The notes under the pieces were generated by a model. The model searched no databases. It saw only the letters and a program-made list of their open reading frames with translations, and was not told the DNA's origin. From Nocardia brasiliensis (GTDB taxonomy: Bacteria > Actinomycetota > Actinomycetes > Mycobacteriales > Mycobacteriaceae), in the NCBI RefSeq assembly GCF_011801125.1, contig NZ_CP046171.1:3906001-3970000 (forward strand): a stretch of DNA of 64,000 nt, written 5' to 3'. The position numbers were made by a program, and so were the translations under genes. Below, one piece after another: positions 26,082 to 34,566 of this stretch; positions within the stretch are counted from its first letter, which is position 1, and each line of letters opens with the position of its first letter.

Positions 26082-27179
26082 CTAGAGCGCGAAGGTGAGC
26101 AGTTCGGGGCGGAGGTAGTCGGCGGGGTCGTGCAGGGAACGGAGTTCGGGCCGGGCCGTGGCCGGGATGCGAGCCAGCTCGCCGAGCAGGGGCGGATCGT
26201 AGGCGGCGGCGCCCGCGGTGACACCGGGCAACCAGTTGTCGTGGTGGGACGGGACGAACATCGTGGGCGCCACCGCCTCGATGTAGCGGCGCGGGTCGCG
26301 CAGCCCGTTGGTGAGCTGGTTGAACCCCTGCACCGCCCCGATGTGCAGGTCAGTCGGGGGCAGGCTCGCGAACACGTCGAACACGCGCGGCGCTTTCTCG
26401 GTGAGCGGACCGGTCGAGTCGTGCCAAGCCAGCGAAAACCCGGGTACCCGGAATTGATAGAACAGCGACCCGCCTTCGGGGTCGTTCAACCGCGGCACGT
26501 TCTGCAAGACGCCCGCGACCGTCGGTGGATGCTGCACCAGCGCACACAATTCCGGCAGCGGGAAGAACGGCGCCGACCCGCCGGGCCGCTCGGGCGCGGT
26601 CGGTGCGGAATGCAGGTGCCGGATCGCGGTCACCTCGACGGCGCCGACCGTGAAATCGTGCCGCTCCCCCGGCAGCGACTGCGCGTCACCCAGCGCGACC
26701 GTCTCGAAACCGGGATCGGGGGCCTGCGCGCGGATGGTGCTCCCGTGCTCGGCCGTGCCGTACACCACCGCGCCGCACGCCTGCGCGATCCGTCCCGCGT
26801 CACCCGCGTGGTCGAAATGCCCGTGGCCGATGAAGATCGCCTCCGGCGCCAGATCGGCCAGGTCCTGCGGGGTCGCGGGCACGTATCCGGTGCTGGTCAG
26901 CCGGGGCACCCACGCGTCGAGCAGGAACACCGATCCGCCGATGGCCAGTGCGTAGGTCGTGCAGCCCACCCACGCCAGCACCACCCGATCCGCCGCGACC
27001 GCACCGGTCCGCGCGTCCACCGTCTCGACCCCGAAGAACCGTTGCCGCGCCGATACCGTCCGCGGCGCACCGGGATCGGCGGACGCCGTCAACCGGCCCG
27101 CCGCCAGCAGCGCGCCCGCGCCGAGCACACCGCCCAGCATCGTCCGTCGCCCGATCAACCGGCCCGCGAAGTTGCACAT
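26082..27179 (-). CDS. Tat-exported metallo-beta-lactamase-fold hydrolase
   Basis: A 365-residue protein with a twin-arginine signal (IGRRTMLGGVLGAGALLAAG, cleaved near ASA). The metal-binding HxHxDH motif is FIGHGHFDHAGD at about residue 128, with a further His in SAPTAPE/RHLHSAP and VPSHHDNW near the C-terminus. It belongs to the metallo-hydrolase group of the MBL fold (not a proven beta-lactamase). Folding in the cytosol before export fits a metalloenzyme. It is convergent with the acyl-CoA synthetase gene and separated from it by hairpin copy C. Substrate unknown. Confidence 0.84.
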   Translation of the reverse strand: MCNFAGRLIGRRTMLGGVLGAGALLAAGRLTASADPGAPRTVSARQRFFGVETVDARTGAVAADRVVLAWVGCTTYALAIGGSVFLLDAWVPRLTSTGYVPATPQDLADLAPEAIFIGHGHFDHAGDAGRIAQACGAVVYGTAEHGSTIRAQAPDPGFETVALGDAQSLPGERHDFTVGAVEVTAIRHLHSAPTAPERPGGSAPFFPLPELCALVQHPPTVAGVLQNVPRLNDPEGGSLFYQFRVPGFSLAWHDSTGPLTEKAPRVFDVFASLPPTDLHIGAVQGFNQLTNGLRDPRRYIEAVAPTMFVPSHHDNWLPGVTAGAAAYDPPLLGELARIPATARPELRSLHDPADYLRPELLTFAL

Positions 27180-27398
27180 CGCAGTACCCCATCACGGAAC
27201 CCGCCCCGCGGCAACCATTCCCACCGCCGTCGGGCAGAGGTGGTTCTCACTGGCCCGCCGACGTGCTCGAGGCAGGCACACGCCCAGAGTTCGAGCGCAA
27301 CCATCACGCGCGATCAACGCGTTGATGTGCCGACCGCCGGTCCCGGAACCGGCGGCGCGAGGCCCGAGTCCCGGAGCGTGCGATGCCACCCCGAGAAC

Positions 27399-28463
27399 TC
27401 ACCGATCTTCTTGTGACGCTTCAGAACCCGGCTTGCGCAAGGGCGCTCCGACGTGGTGCAGGTGGGTGAGTGCTTCGCGGTAGGAGCGGATCAGGCCGGT
27501 TTCGTGGTAGGGCACGGCGATCTCGGCGCAGTAGTCGCGCACGATCACCTGGGCGCGACGCAGGTGCGGCGTCGGCATGCTCGGGAACAGATGGTGTTCG
27601 ATCTGATAGTTGAGCCCACCGAGAGCCAGGTCGGTGCACACACCGCCGCGCACATTGCGCGAGGTCAGCACCTGACGGCGCAGGTAGTCGGGGCGGTCGT
27701 CACCGGTGAGCGTCGGCATGCCCTTGTGGTTCGGGGCGAAGATGCAACCCATGTAGAGGCCGAAAAGTCCCTGGTGCACCGCGAAGAACACGAGCGCCTT
27801 GTCCGCGGGCAACACCGTGCCCAGGGCGATCGCGTACGCGGCGAAATGACCCAACAGCAGCGCGCCCTCGAGCCCACGATGTTTCAGCGACCGGTTCTGC
27901 AACGCCCGCACCCCGGCCACGTGCAGGTTCAACCCTTCCAGCAGCAGCATCGGAAAGAACAGGTAGGCCTGCGCACGCCCGATGAGCCGGGGCAGGCCGC
28001 GGCTGGCTCGGGCCTGCCGCTGGGACCAGACCAGGATGTCGGGCACCACGTCGGGGTCGAGGTCCTCGTGGTTCGGGTTGGCGTGATGACGCGTGTGCTT
28101 GTCCTGCCACCAGCCGTAACCCAAACCGATACCGGCATTGCCGACGATCCGTCCCACCAGCTCGGTCGGGCGGCGCAACCGAAAGACCTGACGGTGCGCC
28201 ACATCGTGCATGAGCAGCGCGACCTGGGCGAACGTCACCGCGAGAAACGCCGCGACCAGCACCGTCCACCACGAGTCGCCGACGAGCGCGAACGCCGTCC
28301 ACCCGCCCACGAACGCGCCGCCCACCAGGCCGAACCGGACCGCGTAGTAGCCGGGACGCCGGTTCATCAACCCCGCCTCGGTGATCCGGCGCAGCAGCCG
28401 GGCATAGTCGCCGTCGGCGCCGCGACGTGGTCTCGATTCGGGTGTAAGGGCAGCTGTCGTCAT
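27399..28463 (-). CDS. Membrane fatty acid desaturase (DesA3/linoleoyl-CoA type)
   Basis: A 354-residue membrane di-iron desaturase. The three histidine boxes are HDVAHR (HxxxH), HTRHHANPNH (HxxHH) and QIEHHLFP (QxxHH), with four hydrophobic helices between them. It inserts a double bond into long-chain acyl-CoA or lipid acyl chains, in the manner of mycobacterial DesA3 (Delta-9) or the Delta-6-like group; regiospecificity cannot be read off. ATG 28463 begins MTTAALTPESRPRRG; the frame upstream to 28736 is Arg-rich and unlikely to be coding. Electron donors are not encoded nearby. Confidence 0.9.
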   Translation of the reverse strand: MTTAALTPESRPRRGADGDYARLLRRITEAGLMNRRPGYYAVRFGLVGGAFVGGWTAFALVGDSWWTVLVAAFLAVTFAQVALLMHDVAHRQVFRLRRPTELVGRIVGNAGIGLGYGWWQDKHTRHHANPNHEDLDPDVVPDILVWSQRQARASRGLPRLIGRAQAYLFFPMLLLEGLNLHVAGVRALQNRSLKHRGLEGALLLGHFAAYAIALGTVLPADKALVFFAVHQGLFGLYMGCIFAPNHKGMPTLTGDDRPDYLRRQVLTSRNVRGGVCTDLALGGLNYQIEHHLFPSMPTPHLRRAQVIVRDYCAEIAVPYHETGLIRSYREALTHLHHVGAPLRKPGSEASQEDR

Positions 28464-28764
28464 GCCGACCGACGCTATCGGCGAGATTGTCGTCGCCTGT
28501 AATCCCTTGGTATGACACGGAATCGGACCGCGGAGTGAGATCCGGCGCGGCCCGCACTCGAACGCGGTGCCGCAGCGCGGCTTCACTCCGCCCCGCAAGA
28601 ACAGAGCGCCACGAATGCTGTTCACGCACATCGGCTTCGACCACGATCGGATCTCGCAGCGGTCGCGCGCCACACCGGCATCCAGCGCTGCCGTGCGTTG
28701 CTGATGTCCCGCGCATGTGTCCGTCGAGCGACACACGTGCCCGGGACACGAAAGTATGCGCTCC
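28464..28764. other. Intergenic region
   Basis: About 300 bp between two minus-strand genes. Only shadow frames without motifs are present. Promoter elements for the desaturase are presumably here but not resolvable by eye. Confidence 0.45.
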
Positions 28765-29169
28765 TCAGCGCAGGTGCCCGGCCTCGACCAGATCGTCGAA
28801 CAGCATCTGGTCGACGGGCGGCACCAGCGCGCGGTCGGCGTAACCGAACCACGCCATCTCCTCGATCTCGCTGCTGACCGCCAGGGTGCCGCGATAGTCG
28901 GCGGTGTAGCAGCTCATCCGGACGACCAGGCCCGTCTCGGGTCCATGCACCGCTTCGTAGGTGCCGACGTGCGCGACCGTCTCCGGCAGCAACGCCACCG
29001 TGAGTTCCTCTTCGATCTCACGCAGCAGCGTCTGCAGATCCGACTCCCCGGATTCGCGTTTGCCGCCCGGGATGTAGAAGACGTCCTTGCCGCGTGGCCG
29101 GGCGCACAGGATCCGCCCGTCCTCGATCCGCACCCACGCCACCGTGTCGATCAGCCGCCCGTCCGTCAC
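28765..29169 (-). CDS. NUDIX hydrolase
   Basis: A 134-residue NUDIX protein. The NUDIX box is intact: GGKRESGESDLQTLLREIEE followed by EL, giving GX5EX7REUXEEXGU with only the last glycine position relaxed. It probably hydrolyses a nucleoside diphosphate derivative linked to another moiety. It is a compact single-domain enzyme with no membrane segment. The start opens MTDGRLIDTVAWVRIEDGRI. It is divergent from the SDR gene, with 190 bp of shared promoter region. Confidence 0.85.
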   Translation of the reverse strand: MTDGRLIDTVAWVRIEDGRILCARPRGKDVFYIPGGKRESGESDLQTLLREIEEELTVALLPETVAHVGTYEAVHGPETGLVVRMSCYTADYRGTLAVSSEIEEMAWFGYADRALVPPVDQMLFDDLVEAGHLR

Positions 29170-29359
29170 CCACGCACCCTAACCACCAGCCGCCACCCGC
29201 ACCGCACCGACTCGGTAGGCGGAGGGAAGGGGGCTCCGACAGTACCCGTACCACCAGGATCTCCCGGACGCCCGAAACGCCTGTCACCGTGTTCGAGTCG
29301 GCTCCCAGCATCTGGGCCGGGTCGGCACATTCTTCCATGACAGAAGGGACCCGAGACCA

Positions 29360-30166
29360 ATGTCGGACAACCAATTCACCACGCACACAGAACTTTTCGA
29401 TCTGAGCGGAAAGCACGCCCTCGTTACCGGCGGCACCAGGGGTATCGGGCTGATGATCGCGCGCGGCCTCCTGCAGGCGGGCGCCCGAGTCGTCATCAGC
29501 GCGCGCACAGCAGATACGTGCGCGCAGGCACAGCGTCTACTGTCCGAATTCGGTGACGTTCGAGCGATCCCCGCCGACCTGTCCAGGCACGACGAGTGCC
29601 TGCGCCTCGCCGACCTTGTCGAGGCCGACTCCGAACGCCTGGACATCCTCGTCAACAACGCGGGCGCGATGTGGCGCGAGCCGCTGGCGACGTTCCCGGA
29701 CGAGGCCTGGGACGCGGTGCTCGACCTCAACCTCAAGTCGCCGTTCTGGCTGGTGCAGGCGCTGCTGCCCGCACTGCGCAAGGCGGGCGCCGCCGATGAT
29801 CCCGCGCGGATCATCAACATCGGCAGTATCGCCGCCATCCATGTCGCCGAGTCACCCAATTACTCCTACGCCGGCAGCAAAGCCGCACTCCACCAACTCA
29901 CCAGGGTGCTCGCCAGAGAACTGGGCCCACAGCACGTCACGGTGAACGCGGTCGCCCCGGGAGTGTTCCCGTCGCAGATGATGGCGCCCGCGCTCGATGC
30001 GATCGGCGACACGATCGCGGCGGCGGCCCCGCTGCGCCGGCTCGGCCGTGCCGACGACATGGCCGGTGTCGCCGTATTTCTCGCCAGCCGAGCCGGGGCC
30101 TACCTCACGGGCGCCATCATCCCGGTCGACGGCGGCATCGCGACGACCGCGACGGGTACCCCCTAG
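29360..30166 (+). CDS. Short-chain dehydrogenase/reductase
   Basis: A 268-residue classical SDR. The cofactor motif TGGTRGIG is at about residue 22, NNAG at about 97, the Ser of the catalytic set lies in INIGSIAAIH, and the YxxxK motif is YAGSKAA. The C-terminal PVDGG is typical. The Arg after the second strand (SARTADT) favours NADP. It resembles glucose/gluconate-type and FabG-like oxidoreductases; substrate unknown. The MmyB-like regulator gene follows 130 bp downstream on the same strand, an arrangement often seen with this regulator class. Confidence 0.88.
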   Translation: MSDNQFTTHTELFDLSGKHALVTGGTRGIGLMIARGLLQAGARVVISARTADTCAQAQRLLSEFGDVRAIPADLSRHDECLRLADLVEADSERLDILVNNAGAMWREPLATFPDEAWDAVLDLNLKSPFWLVQALLPALRKAGAADDPARIINIGSIAAIHVAESPNYSYAGSKAALHQLTRVLARELGPQHVTVNAVAPGVFPSQMMAPALDAIGDTIAAAAPLRRLGRADDMAGVAVFLASRAGAYLTGAIIPVDGGIATTATGTP

Positions 30167-30296
30167 ATGGCCGCGCGAGGCTTTGCGGGCAGCTGACGTG
30201 TCCTCGGCGAACACCTCCAAAGCGGGTTCTCCCGCATAGCCGTCGGGGTACTCGCAGTACCTCCCTGGGCCTGCGGAACGCGCATACCGTGGGGGG

Positions 30297-31166
30297 ATGG
30301 CCACGAGGGATCTACGCACCGATATCCGGGAGTTTCTCAGCTCGCGTCGTGCCCGCATCGCACCCGAGCAGGCGGGCCTGCCCGCTTACGGCGGTAACCG
30401 TCGGGCCAAAGGTCTGCGTCGCGAGGAAGTGGCGCTCTTGGCGGGCGTCTCGGTCGACTACTACGTGCGCATGGAGCGCGGCAGCCTCGCCGGTGCCTCC
30501 GATGGCGTGCTCGCCGCGTTGGCCGCCGCCTTGCAACTCGACGAGGCCGAGCGCGACCACCTGTTCCACCTCGCGCGCCGATCCACGGCACCCGGCGGCC
30601 TGCGCCGGCGCAGGCCTGCCGTTGCGGTGCGCTCTACGCTGCAGCAGGTGCTCGACGCCATCGCCGACGCGCCCGCCTGGATCTGCAACGGTCGCTATGA
30701 CGTGCTCGCCACGAACCACCTTGCCCGCGCGCTGTATTCACCGTTGCTGGCTGACCCGCGACGGCCGGCGAACACTGCGCGGTTCGTCTATCTGACTCCC
30801 GAGGCGGCCAGAGATTTCTTTGTCGACTACGACCGGGTCGCCGGTGACGTGGCCGCGAAGCTACGCATGGAAGCCGGCCGCGATCCGCACGACGAGGAGC
30901 TGATCGCCCTGGTCGGCGAACTGTCGACGTGCAGCGAGCTGTTCCGGCAGCGGTGGGCGTCTCAGGATGTGCGGCTGCACCGATCCGGACGCAAGCGGCT
31001 GCACCATCCGATCGTCGGCCGGCTCGACTTGGACGTCGAGTCCCTGGAACTGCCCGCCGAACCCGGCCTGTACCTCACCGTCTACACCGCCCCCGCGGGC
31101 ACGCCGACCGCTGACAACCTCGCGCTGCTGGCGTCGTGGGCGGCCACCCAACCGACACATCCCTGA
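30297..31166 (+). CDS. XRE-type regulator with MmyB-like ligand-binding domain
   Basis: A 289-residue regulator. Residues ~25-85 form a helix-turn-helix (GLRREEVALLAGVSVDYYVR followed by MERG) and the rest is an MmyB-like transcription regulator ligand-binding (PAS-like) domain with ICNGRYDVLATNHLARALY near residue 122, FVYLTPEAARDFFVDY near 165 and LDVESLELPAEPGL near 245. Members usually control adjacent oxidoreductase genes. Here the SDR gene is upstream and the Cys-repeat peptide gene starts 125 bp downstream, so it might regulate either; which is not shown by the sequence. Confidence 0.86.
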   Translation: MATRDLRTDIREFLSSRRARIAPEQAGLPAYGGNRRAKGLRREEVALLAGVSVDYYVRMERGSLAGASDGVLAALAAALQLDEAERDHLFHLARRSTAPGGLRRRRPAVAVRSTLQQVLDAIADAPAWICNGRYDVLATNHLARALYSPLLADPRRPANTARFVYLTPEAARDFFVDYDRVAGDVAAKLRMEAGRDPHDEELIALVGELSTCSELFRQRWASQDVRLHRSGRKRLHHPIVGRLDLDVESLELPAEPGLYLTVYTAPAGTPTADNLALLASWAATQPTHP

Positions 31167-31290
31167 ACTCCCGCACCGGAATCGAGCACCGAACTCGGCG
31201 AATGTGACGGCCGTCGCACCCCGGGCGCAGTCTTTACTTCTGCTTTACCATGAGCTGGCAGGAAGATTACATCGATCGAAGGGTGCTCCA

Positions 31291-31425
31291 ATGAACGATC
31301 TGATCAAGACCCTCGCACAGGATGCCAACTGGGAGAAGTGGGTGGCCGTCAACTCCGACTCCGGAGCCAAGGACGGGTGCATCTCCAAGGCGGGTTGTAT
31401 TTGCAAGACGGGCTGCATCTCCTAG
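31291..31425 (+). CDS. Cys-repeat small peptide, candidate RiPP precursor
   Basis: A 44-residue peptide with a good ribosome site (GAAGGG) and ATG start. The first ~24 residues (MNDLIKTLAQDANWEKWVAV and on) are helical and leader-like. The C-terminus is three hexapeptide units: DGCISK, AGCICK and TGCIS, giving four cysteines in the pattern C-x5-C-x-C-x4-C. No known family was recognised. It is followed by a strong hairpin and then two genes on the same strand, an adenylate-forming enzyme and a small WH-motif protein. The leader/core layout suggests a precursor peptide modified by those enzymes. A metal-binding peptide is the main alternative. Confidence 0.65.
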   Translation: MNDLIKTLAQDANWEKWVAVNSDSGAKDGCISKAGCICKTGCIS

Positions 31426-31434
31426 TCGCGGCCC

Positions 31435-31459
31435 CGGGGCCGAGCCGGGCTCGGCCCCG
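31435..31459 (+). terminator. Hairpin between peptide and enzyme genes
   Basis: An 11-bp perfect GC stem (31435-31445 with 31449-31459) with a 3-nt loop lies 10 bp after the peptide stop and 16 bp before the next start. It lacks a U-run. It may act as an attenuator or 3'-end stabiliser so that the peptide is made in excess over the enzymes, as is common in peptide operons. Confidence 0.55.
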
Positions 31460-31474
31460 TCCGCCAGGATCCCT

Positions 31475-32686
31475 ATGACCGATACCGCACTTACCCGCCC
31501 CCTGCCGAGCGCGTTCGTCGACGCGGCCCGCGACATCCCGTTCTATCGGGAATCCGCGGCGGCCAACGCCTTTCCGATCATCACCAAAGCCGAACTCGCC
31601 GAATCGTTCCCGGATTCGTTCCGCACGCCGCGGGTCGATGCCGCGCTGAAAAACGGCGCCGCCCAGTATGTCTGGTCGACCGGCACCAATCACGCCAGGA
31701 TGCCGCTCATCCGCCCGCCGCTGTTCCTGCTGAAGACCTACTACGCGGTGTGGCGCTCTCATCCCGAGATCGGCGAGACCTTCGCCGCGGGCGTGCCCCG
31801 GGTCTCGCTCACCACCCGGCTGGCAACCGAGCATGTCGCGCGGGTCAACGAGGCCGAAGGCGGTGCGCCGCAGGACCTGGCGCGGCGCTGGCTCGACGAA
31901 CGCACCGTCTACGTCAACCAGGAACTCGACCCCGCGACCTGGTCCGCTGCGGCGCTGGCGCGCATGCTCGCCGAAATCGACGCCGTGCGAACCGAAATCG
32001 GCGGCGGCCGTTACCATCTCGACTGCTCCTCCTATCATGCCGCGCATCTGCTGCTGGCCGCCGGTGCCCGCTTTCCACGTCCGGTCAGCGCGATCCACGG
32101 CTACGAGTTCACCCCGCGCAACGTGCGCCGATTCCTCACCGAACGCCTCGACTGCCCGGTCGTGGAGCTGTTCGGCAGCACCGAACTCGGCTACCTCTAC
32201 TACGGCGACACCCAGGGCCGCTACCATCCGCACCTGGTCGACATGGAGGTCGAGCTACAGCCGATTCCCGGCACGCGCGGCATCCACAGCCTGGTCGTGT
32301 CGAGCATCCGCAACCCGTTCATGCCGCTGCTGCGCTACAACACCGGCGACTGCGTGCACACCACCGACGGATCGCCCGACCCGGCGCGCATCGCGCGGTT
32401 CTGCGGACGCGAGAAGGAACTGCTCTACACCGACACCGCGATCACCTCCCAGGCCGAACTCGACGACGTCGTCGCCGCGGTCAGCCCGCGCGTGTTCGTC
32501 TACCAGTTGTCGGTCCCGCGCGCCGAACTGACCTACACCACCTTCGACGGTGCCGCACTGGAACCCGCACTCGAAGCCGAACTGGCCGCAGCGACAACGA
32601 CATTGACCGGTATGCCGGTCACGGTCGCACACCGAACCCACATTCCGATCGGTAAGTCCGGCAAGTACGCCTGGCTGGTCCGATGA
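31475..32686 (+). CDS. PaaK/F390-synthetase-like adenylate-forming enzyme
   Basis: A 403-residue adenylate-forming protein. Core motifs are recognisable in variant form: STGTNHARMP at about residue 64 (P-loop equivalent), ELFGSTELGY near 231, LLRYNTGDCV near 288, FCGREKELL near 310 and a C-terminal GKSGK near 397 that would supply the catalytic lysine. It is shorter than phenylacetate-CoA ligase (~430) and lacks a clear CoA-binding region, nearer to coenzyme F390 synthetase-type enzymes. It would activate a carboxylate as an acyl-AMP, perhaps on the neighbouring peptide or on a group joined to it. ATG 31475 has AGGA upstream. Confidence 0.78.
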   Translation: MTDTALTRPLPSAFVDAARDIPFYRESAAANAFPIITKAELAESFPDSFRTPRVDAALKNGAAQYVWSTGTNHARMPLIRPPLFLLKTYYAVWRSHPEIGETFAAGVPRVSLTTRLATEHVARVNEAEGGAPQDLARRWLDERTVYVNQELDPATWSAAALARMLAEIDAVRTEIGGGRYHLDCSSYHAAHLLLAAGARFPRPVSAIHGYEFTPRNVRRFLTERLDCPVVELFGSTELGYLYYGDTQGRYHPHLVDMEVELQPIPGTRGIHSLVVSSIRNPFMPLLRYNTGDCVHTTDGSPDPARIARFCGREKELLYTDTAITSQAELDDVVAAVSPRVFVYQLSVPRAELTYTTFDGAALEPALEAELAAATTTLTGMPVTVAHRTHIPIGKSGKYAWLVR

Positions 32687-32697
32687 AGGAGCAGGCG

Positions 32698-33186
32698 ATG
32701 ACCGAGCAGGAAATCCTCGGCGACCTCTATCAGGAGACGGTCGACTACACCCGCGAACACAACCAGGTCGACGAACCCACCGCGCGGATCCAGGTCCGCG
32801 AGGCCGTGCGCTACCTGACGCTGGTCTCCGCGCACCGCGAGCAGCTCAGCGGTCTGTTCCTGCCGGTCGAGCAGGCGATCGACGAGGTGTGGCACTACCT
32901 CATCCTGCAGACCCGCGAATACCTCGAACTGTGCGAGAATCGGCTGCCCGGCGGCTATTTCATCCACCACCGCTCGATCTCCTACGGCGACTACGGGCAG
33001 CGCCAGCCCTCCCGCGAGGTGATGATCGAGCAGTTCCTGCGCTGGATTCCGCTGTACTGCGGGCAATTCGGCGGTTTCGACGCCGATGGCGGGCGCTGGT
33101 GGACGATGGTGCGCTTCCTGCACGAGGAGCTGGGCTACAGCCTCGCCGACATTTCGGCGCTAGCGCCCGCCGCCGCGCCGCGCTGA
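32698..33186 (+). CDS. Small protein with GRDP-like WH..I..T..Y..C motif
   Basis: A 162-residue soluble protein. Its core reads IDEVWHYLILQTREYLELCE and, after about 10 residues, GGYFIHHRSISYGDYG. The pattern DxVWHxxILxTxxYxxxC then GxFIHH resembles the glycine-rich-domain protein (GRDP-like, PF07173) signature, with His and Cys residues that could bind metal. Nothing is known of catalysis. An ATG at 32683 overlaps the preceding stop, but ATG 32698 has AAGGAG at the right distance and is preferred. Tight coupling to the adenylate-forming enzyme implies a joint function. Its 3' end overlaps the convergent MFS gene by 27 bp. Confidence 0.7.
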   Translation: MTEQEILGDLYQETVDYTREHNQVDEPTARIQVREAVRYLTLVSAHREQLSGLFLPVEQAIDEVWHYLILQTREYLELCENRLPGGYFIHHRSISYGDYGQRQPSREVMIEQFLRWIPLYCGQFGGFDADGGRWWTMVRFLHEELGYSLADISALAPAAAPR

Positions 33187-34566
33187 CCGCAACGCGGCGG
33201 CGATCACCAGCGCCGCCAGCACGAGCTGCACCAGCAGCACCGTGACCATCGCGCTCTGCTGACCCGAGGACCGCACCACCACACCGAACACCGAGCCCAG
33301 CACCGCGGCGCCCGTGGCGATCGAGACCTGCTGCGCGGTGAGCAGCACGCCGCCGCCCATGCCTGCCAGCTCGGCGGGCACGAGCGAGAGCAGGTGGGCG
33401 TTCATGGTGCCGAGCGTTATGCCCTGCCCGGTGCCGATGACCAGCATCGCCACACAGATCGGCGGCGTGCTCGGCACGCCGACCCCCACCGCCATCGCGG
33501 CCAGGCCAAGGCCCTGCACCGTCGCGCCCAACGCGATCGCGCCGACACCGAGGCGCGCGCGCAGCCGCGGCACCGTGAACGAGGACACCAGGAAGCCCAA
33601 CGCCATCGGCGCGGTCAACAGTCCCGCGATCAGCGGCGCGTGTCCGAGACCCTCCTGCAAGGTTTGAGGCAGCGCGTAGAGGAACCCACCCGCGCCGGCG
33701 AAGAACGGCAGCATCAAGACCAGCGCCCACCGCAACTCGGCACTGCCGAACAGTCCCGCGGGCACCAGAACCGGCTTGCCCGCGCCGGCATTGCCACGCT
33801 GGTGCGCCAGCCACGCGACGCCCAACGCCGCCGTCACCACTGCGAGCGCCACGGTGCGTGGGCCCAGCGTGGTCGACAACGCCGCGGTGAGCAGGAACGA
33901 CAGCACCGTCAACGACAACAGCGCACCGCCGCGCCCGTCGACGCGCTGTTCGATGTTCGGCGCGGTGTCGGGCACCATGCGCGGCAACAGGAGCACCGCG
34001 ACCAGCCCCAGCGGAATATTGATCAGGAACAACCACCGCCACGCCCCGCTGCCGCCCACCAGGTCGAGCAGCGCGCTCCCGCCGATCAAGCCGACCAGCG
34101 CCGAAACCCCGCTCATCGAGGAATACCAGCTGATCGCCCGTTCCCGGCGATCCCCGGCGTGCGCGGTGACCAGACCGAGCACCTGCGGCAGCACGAACCC
34201 GGCCGTGATCCCCTGCACGACGCGCCCACCCACGAGCACACCGAAACTCGGCGCGGCCCCGCACAGCGCCGAGGCGAGCAGGAATCCCACGGTCGCCGAC
34301 CACAGCACCCGCCGCCGCCCGAACCGGTCACCGACCCGGCCGCCGACGATCAGCAGCGACCCGAACCCGGCCAGATAACCGACCAGCACCAGACTCAACA
34401 GCGCCGAGCCCTCGGCGAGCCCGAAATCGCGCCGGATACCCGGCAACGCGACACCCGCGAGGAACGTGTCCATCATCGGCACGAACGCGCAGGACAGCAC
34501 CAAAGCGATGCCCGGCGTACGCAATACGCGTGCTTCGGTCAGCGCACCCCCGTGCCCGCTCATCAC
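33160..34566 (-). CDS. MFS transporter, DHA2-like drug/proton antiporter
   Basis: A 468-residue membrane protein with about 14 hydrophobic helices. The DHA2 (EmrB/QacA-like) signature elements are LAGFGSLLIVGGRVGDRFGR after helix 2, GRVVQGITAGFVLPQVLGL in helix 4 and SWYSSMSGVSALVGLIGG in helix 5. It exports small hydrophobic compounds using the proton gradient. The start codon is directly next to the stop of the HTH_42 gene upstream, so they are co-transcribed. It is convergent with the peptide locus; a role in product export is possible but only positional. Confidence 0.88.
   Translation of the reverse strand: MMSGHGGALTEARVLRTPGIALVLSCAFVPMMDTFLAGVALPGIRRDFGLAEGSALLSLVLVGYLAGFGSLLIVGGRVGDRFGRRRVLWSATVGFLLASALCGAAPSFGVLVGGRVVQGITAGFVLPQVLGLVTAHAGDRRERAISWYSSMSGVSALVGLIGGSALLDLVGGSGAWRWLFLINIPLGLVAVLLLPRMVPDTAPNIEQRVDGRGGALLSLTVLSFLLTAALSTTLGPRTVALAVVTAALGVAWLAHQRGNAGAGKPVLVPAGLFGSAELRWALVLMLPFFAGAGGFLYALPQTLQEGLGHAPLIAGLLTAPMALGFLVSSFTVPRLRARLGVGAIALGATVQGLGLAAMAVGVGVPSTPPICVAMLVIGTGQGITLGTMNAHLLSLVPAELAGMGGGVLLTAQQVSIATGAAVLGSVFGVVVRSSGQQSAMVTVLLVQLVLAALVIAAALRSARRGGGR

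Noticed and set aside
29284..29859. A 191-codon frame on the minus strand
   Set aside because: Antisense to the SDR gene, whose motifs are intact.
31291..31425. Peptide as a mycobacterial-type metallothionein (MymT)
   Set aside because: The spacing of four cysteines in GCI repeats and the long leader-like N-terminus do not match MymT, and the enzyme neighbours would be unexplained. Metal binding itself is not excluded.
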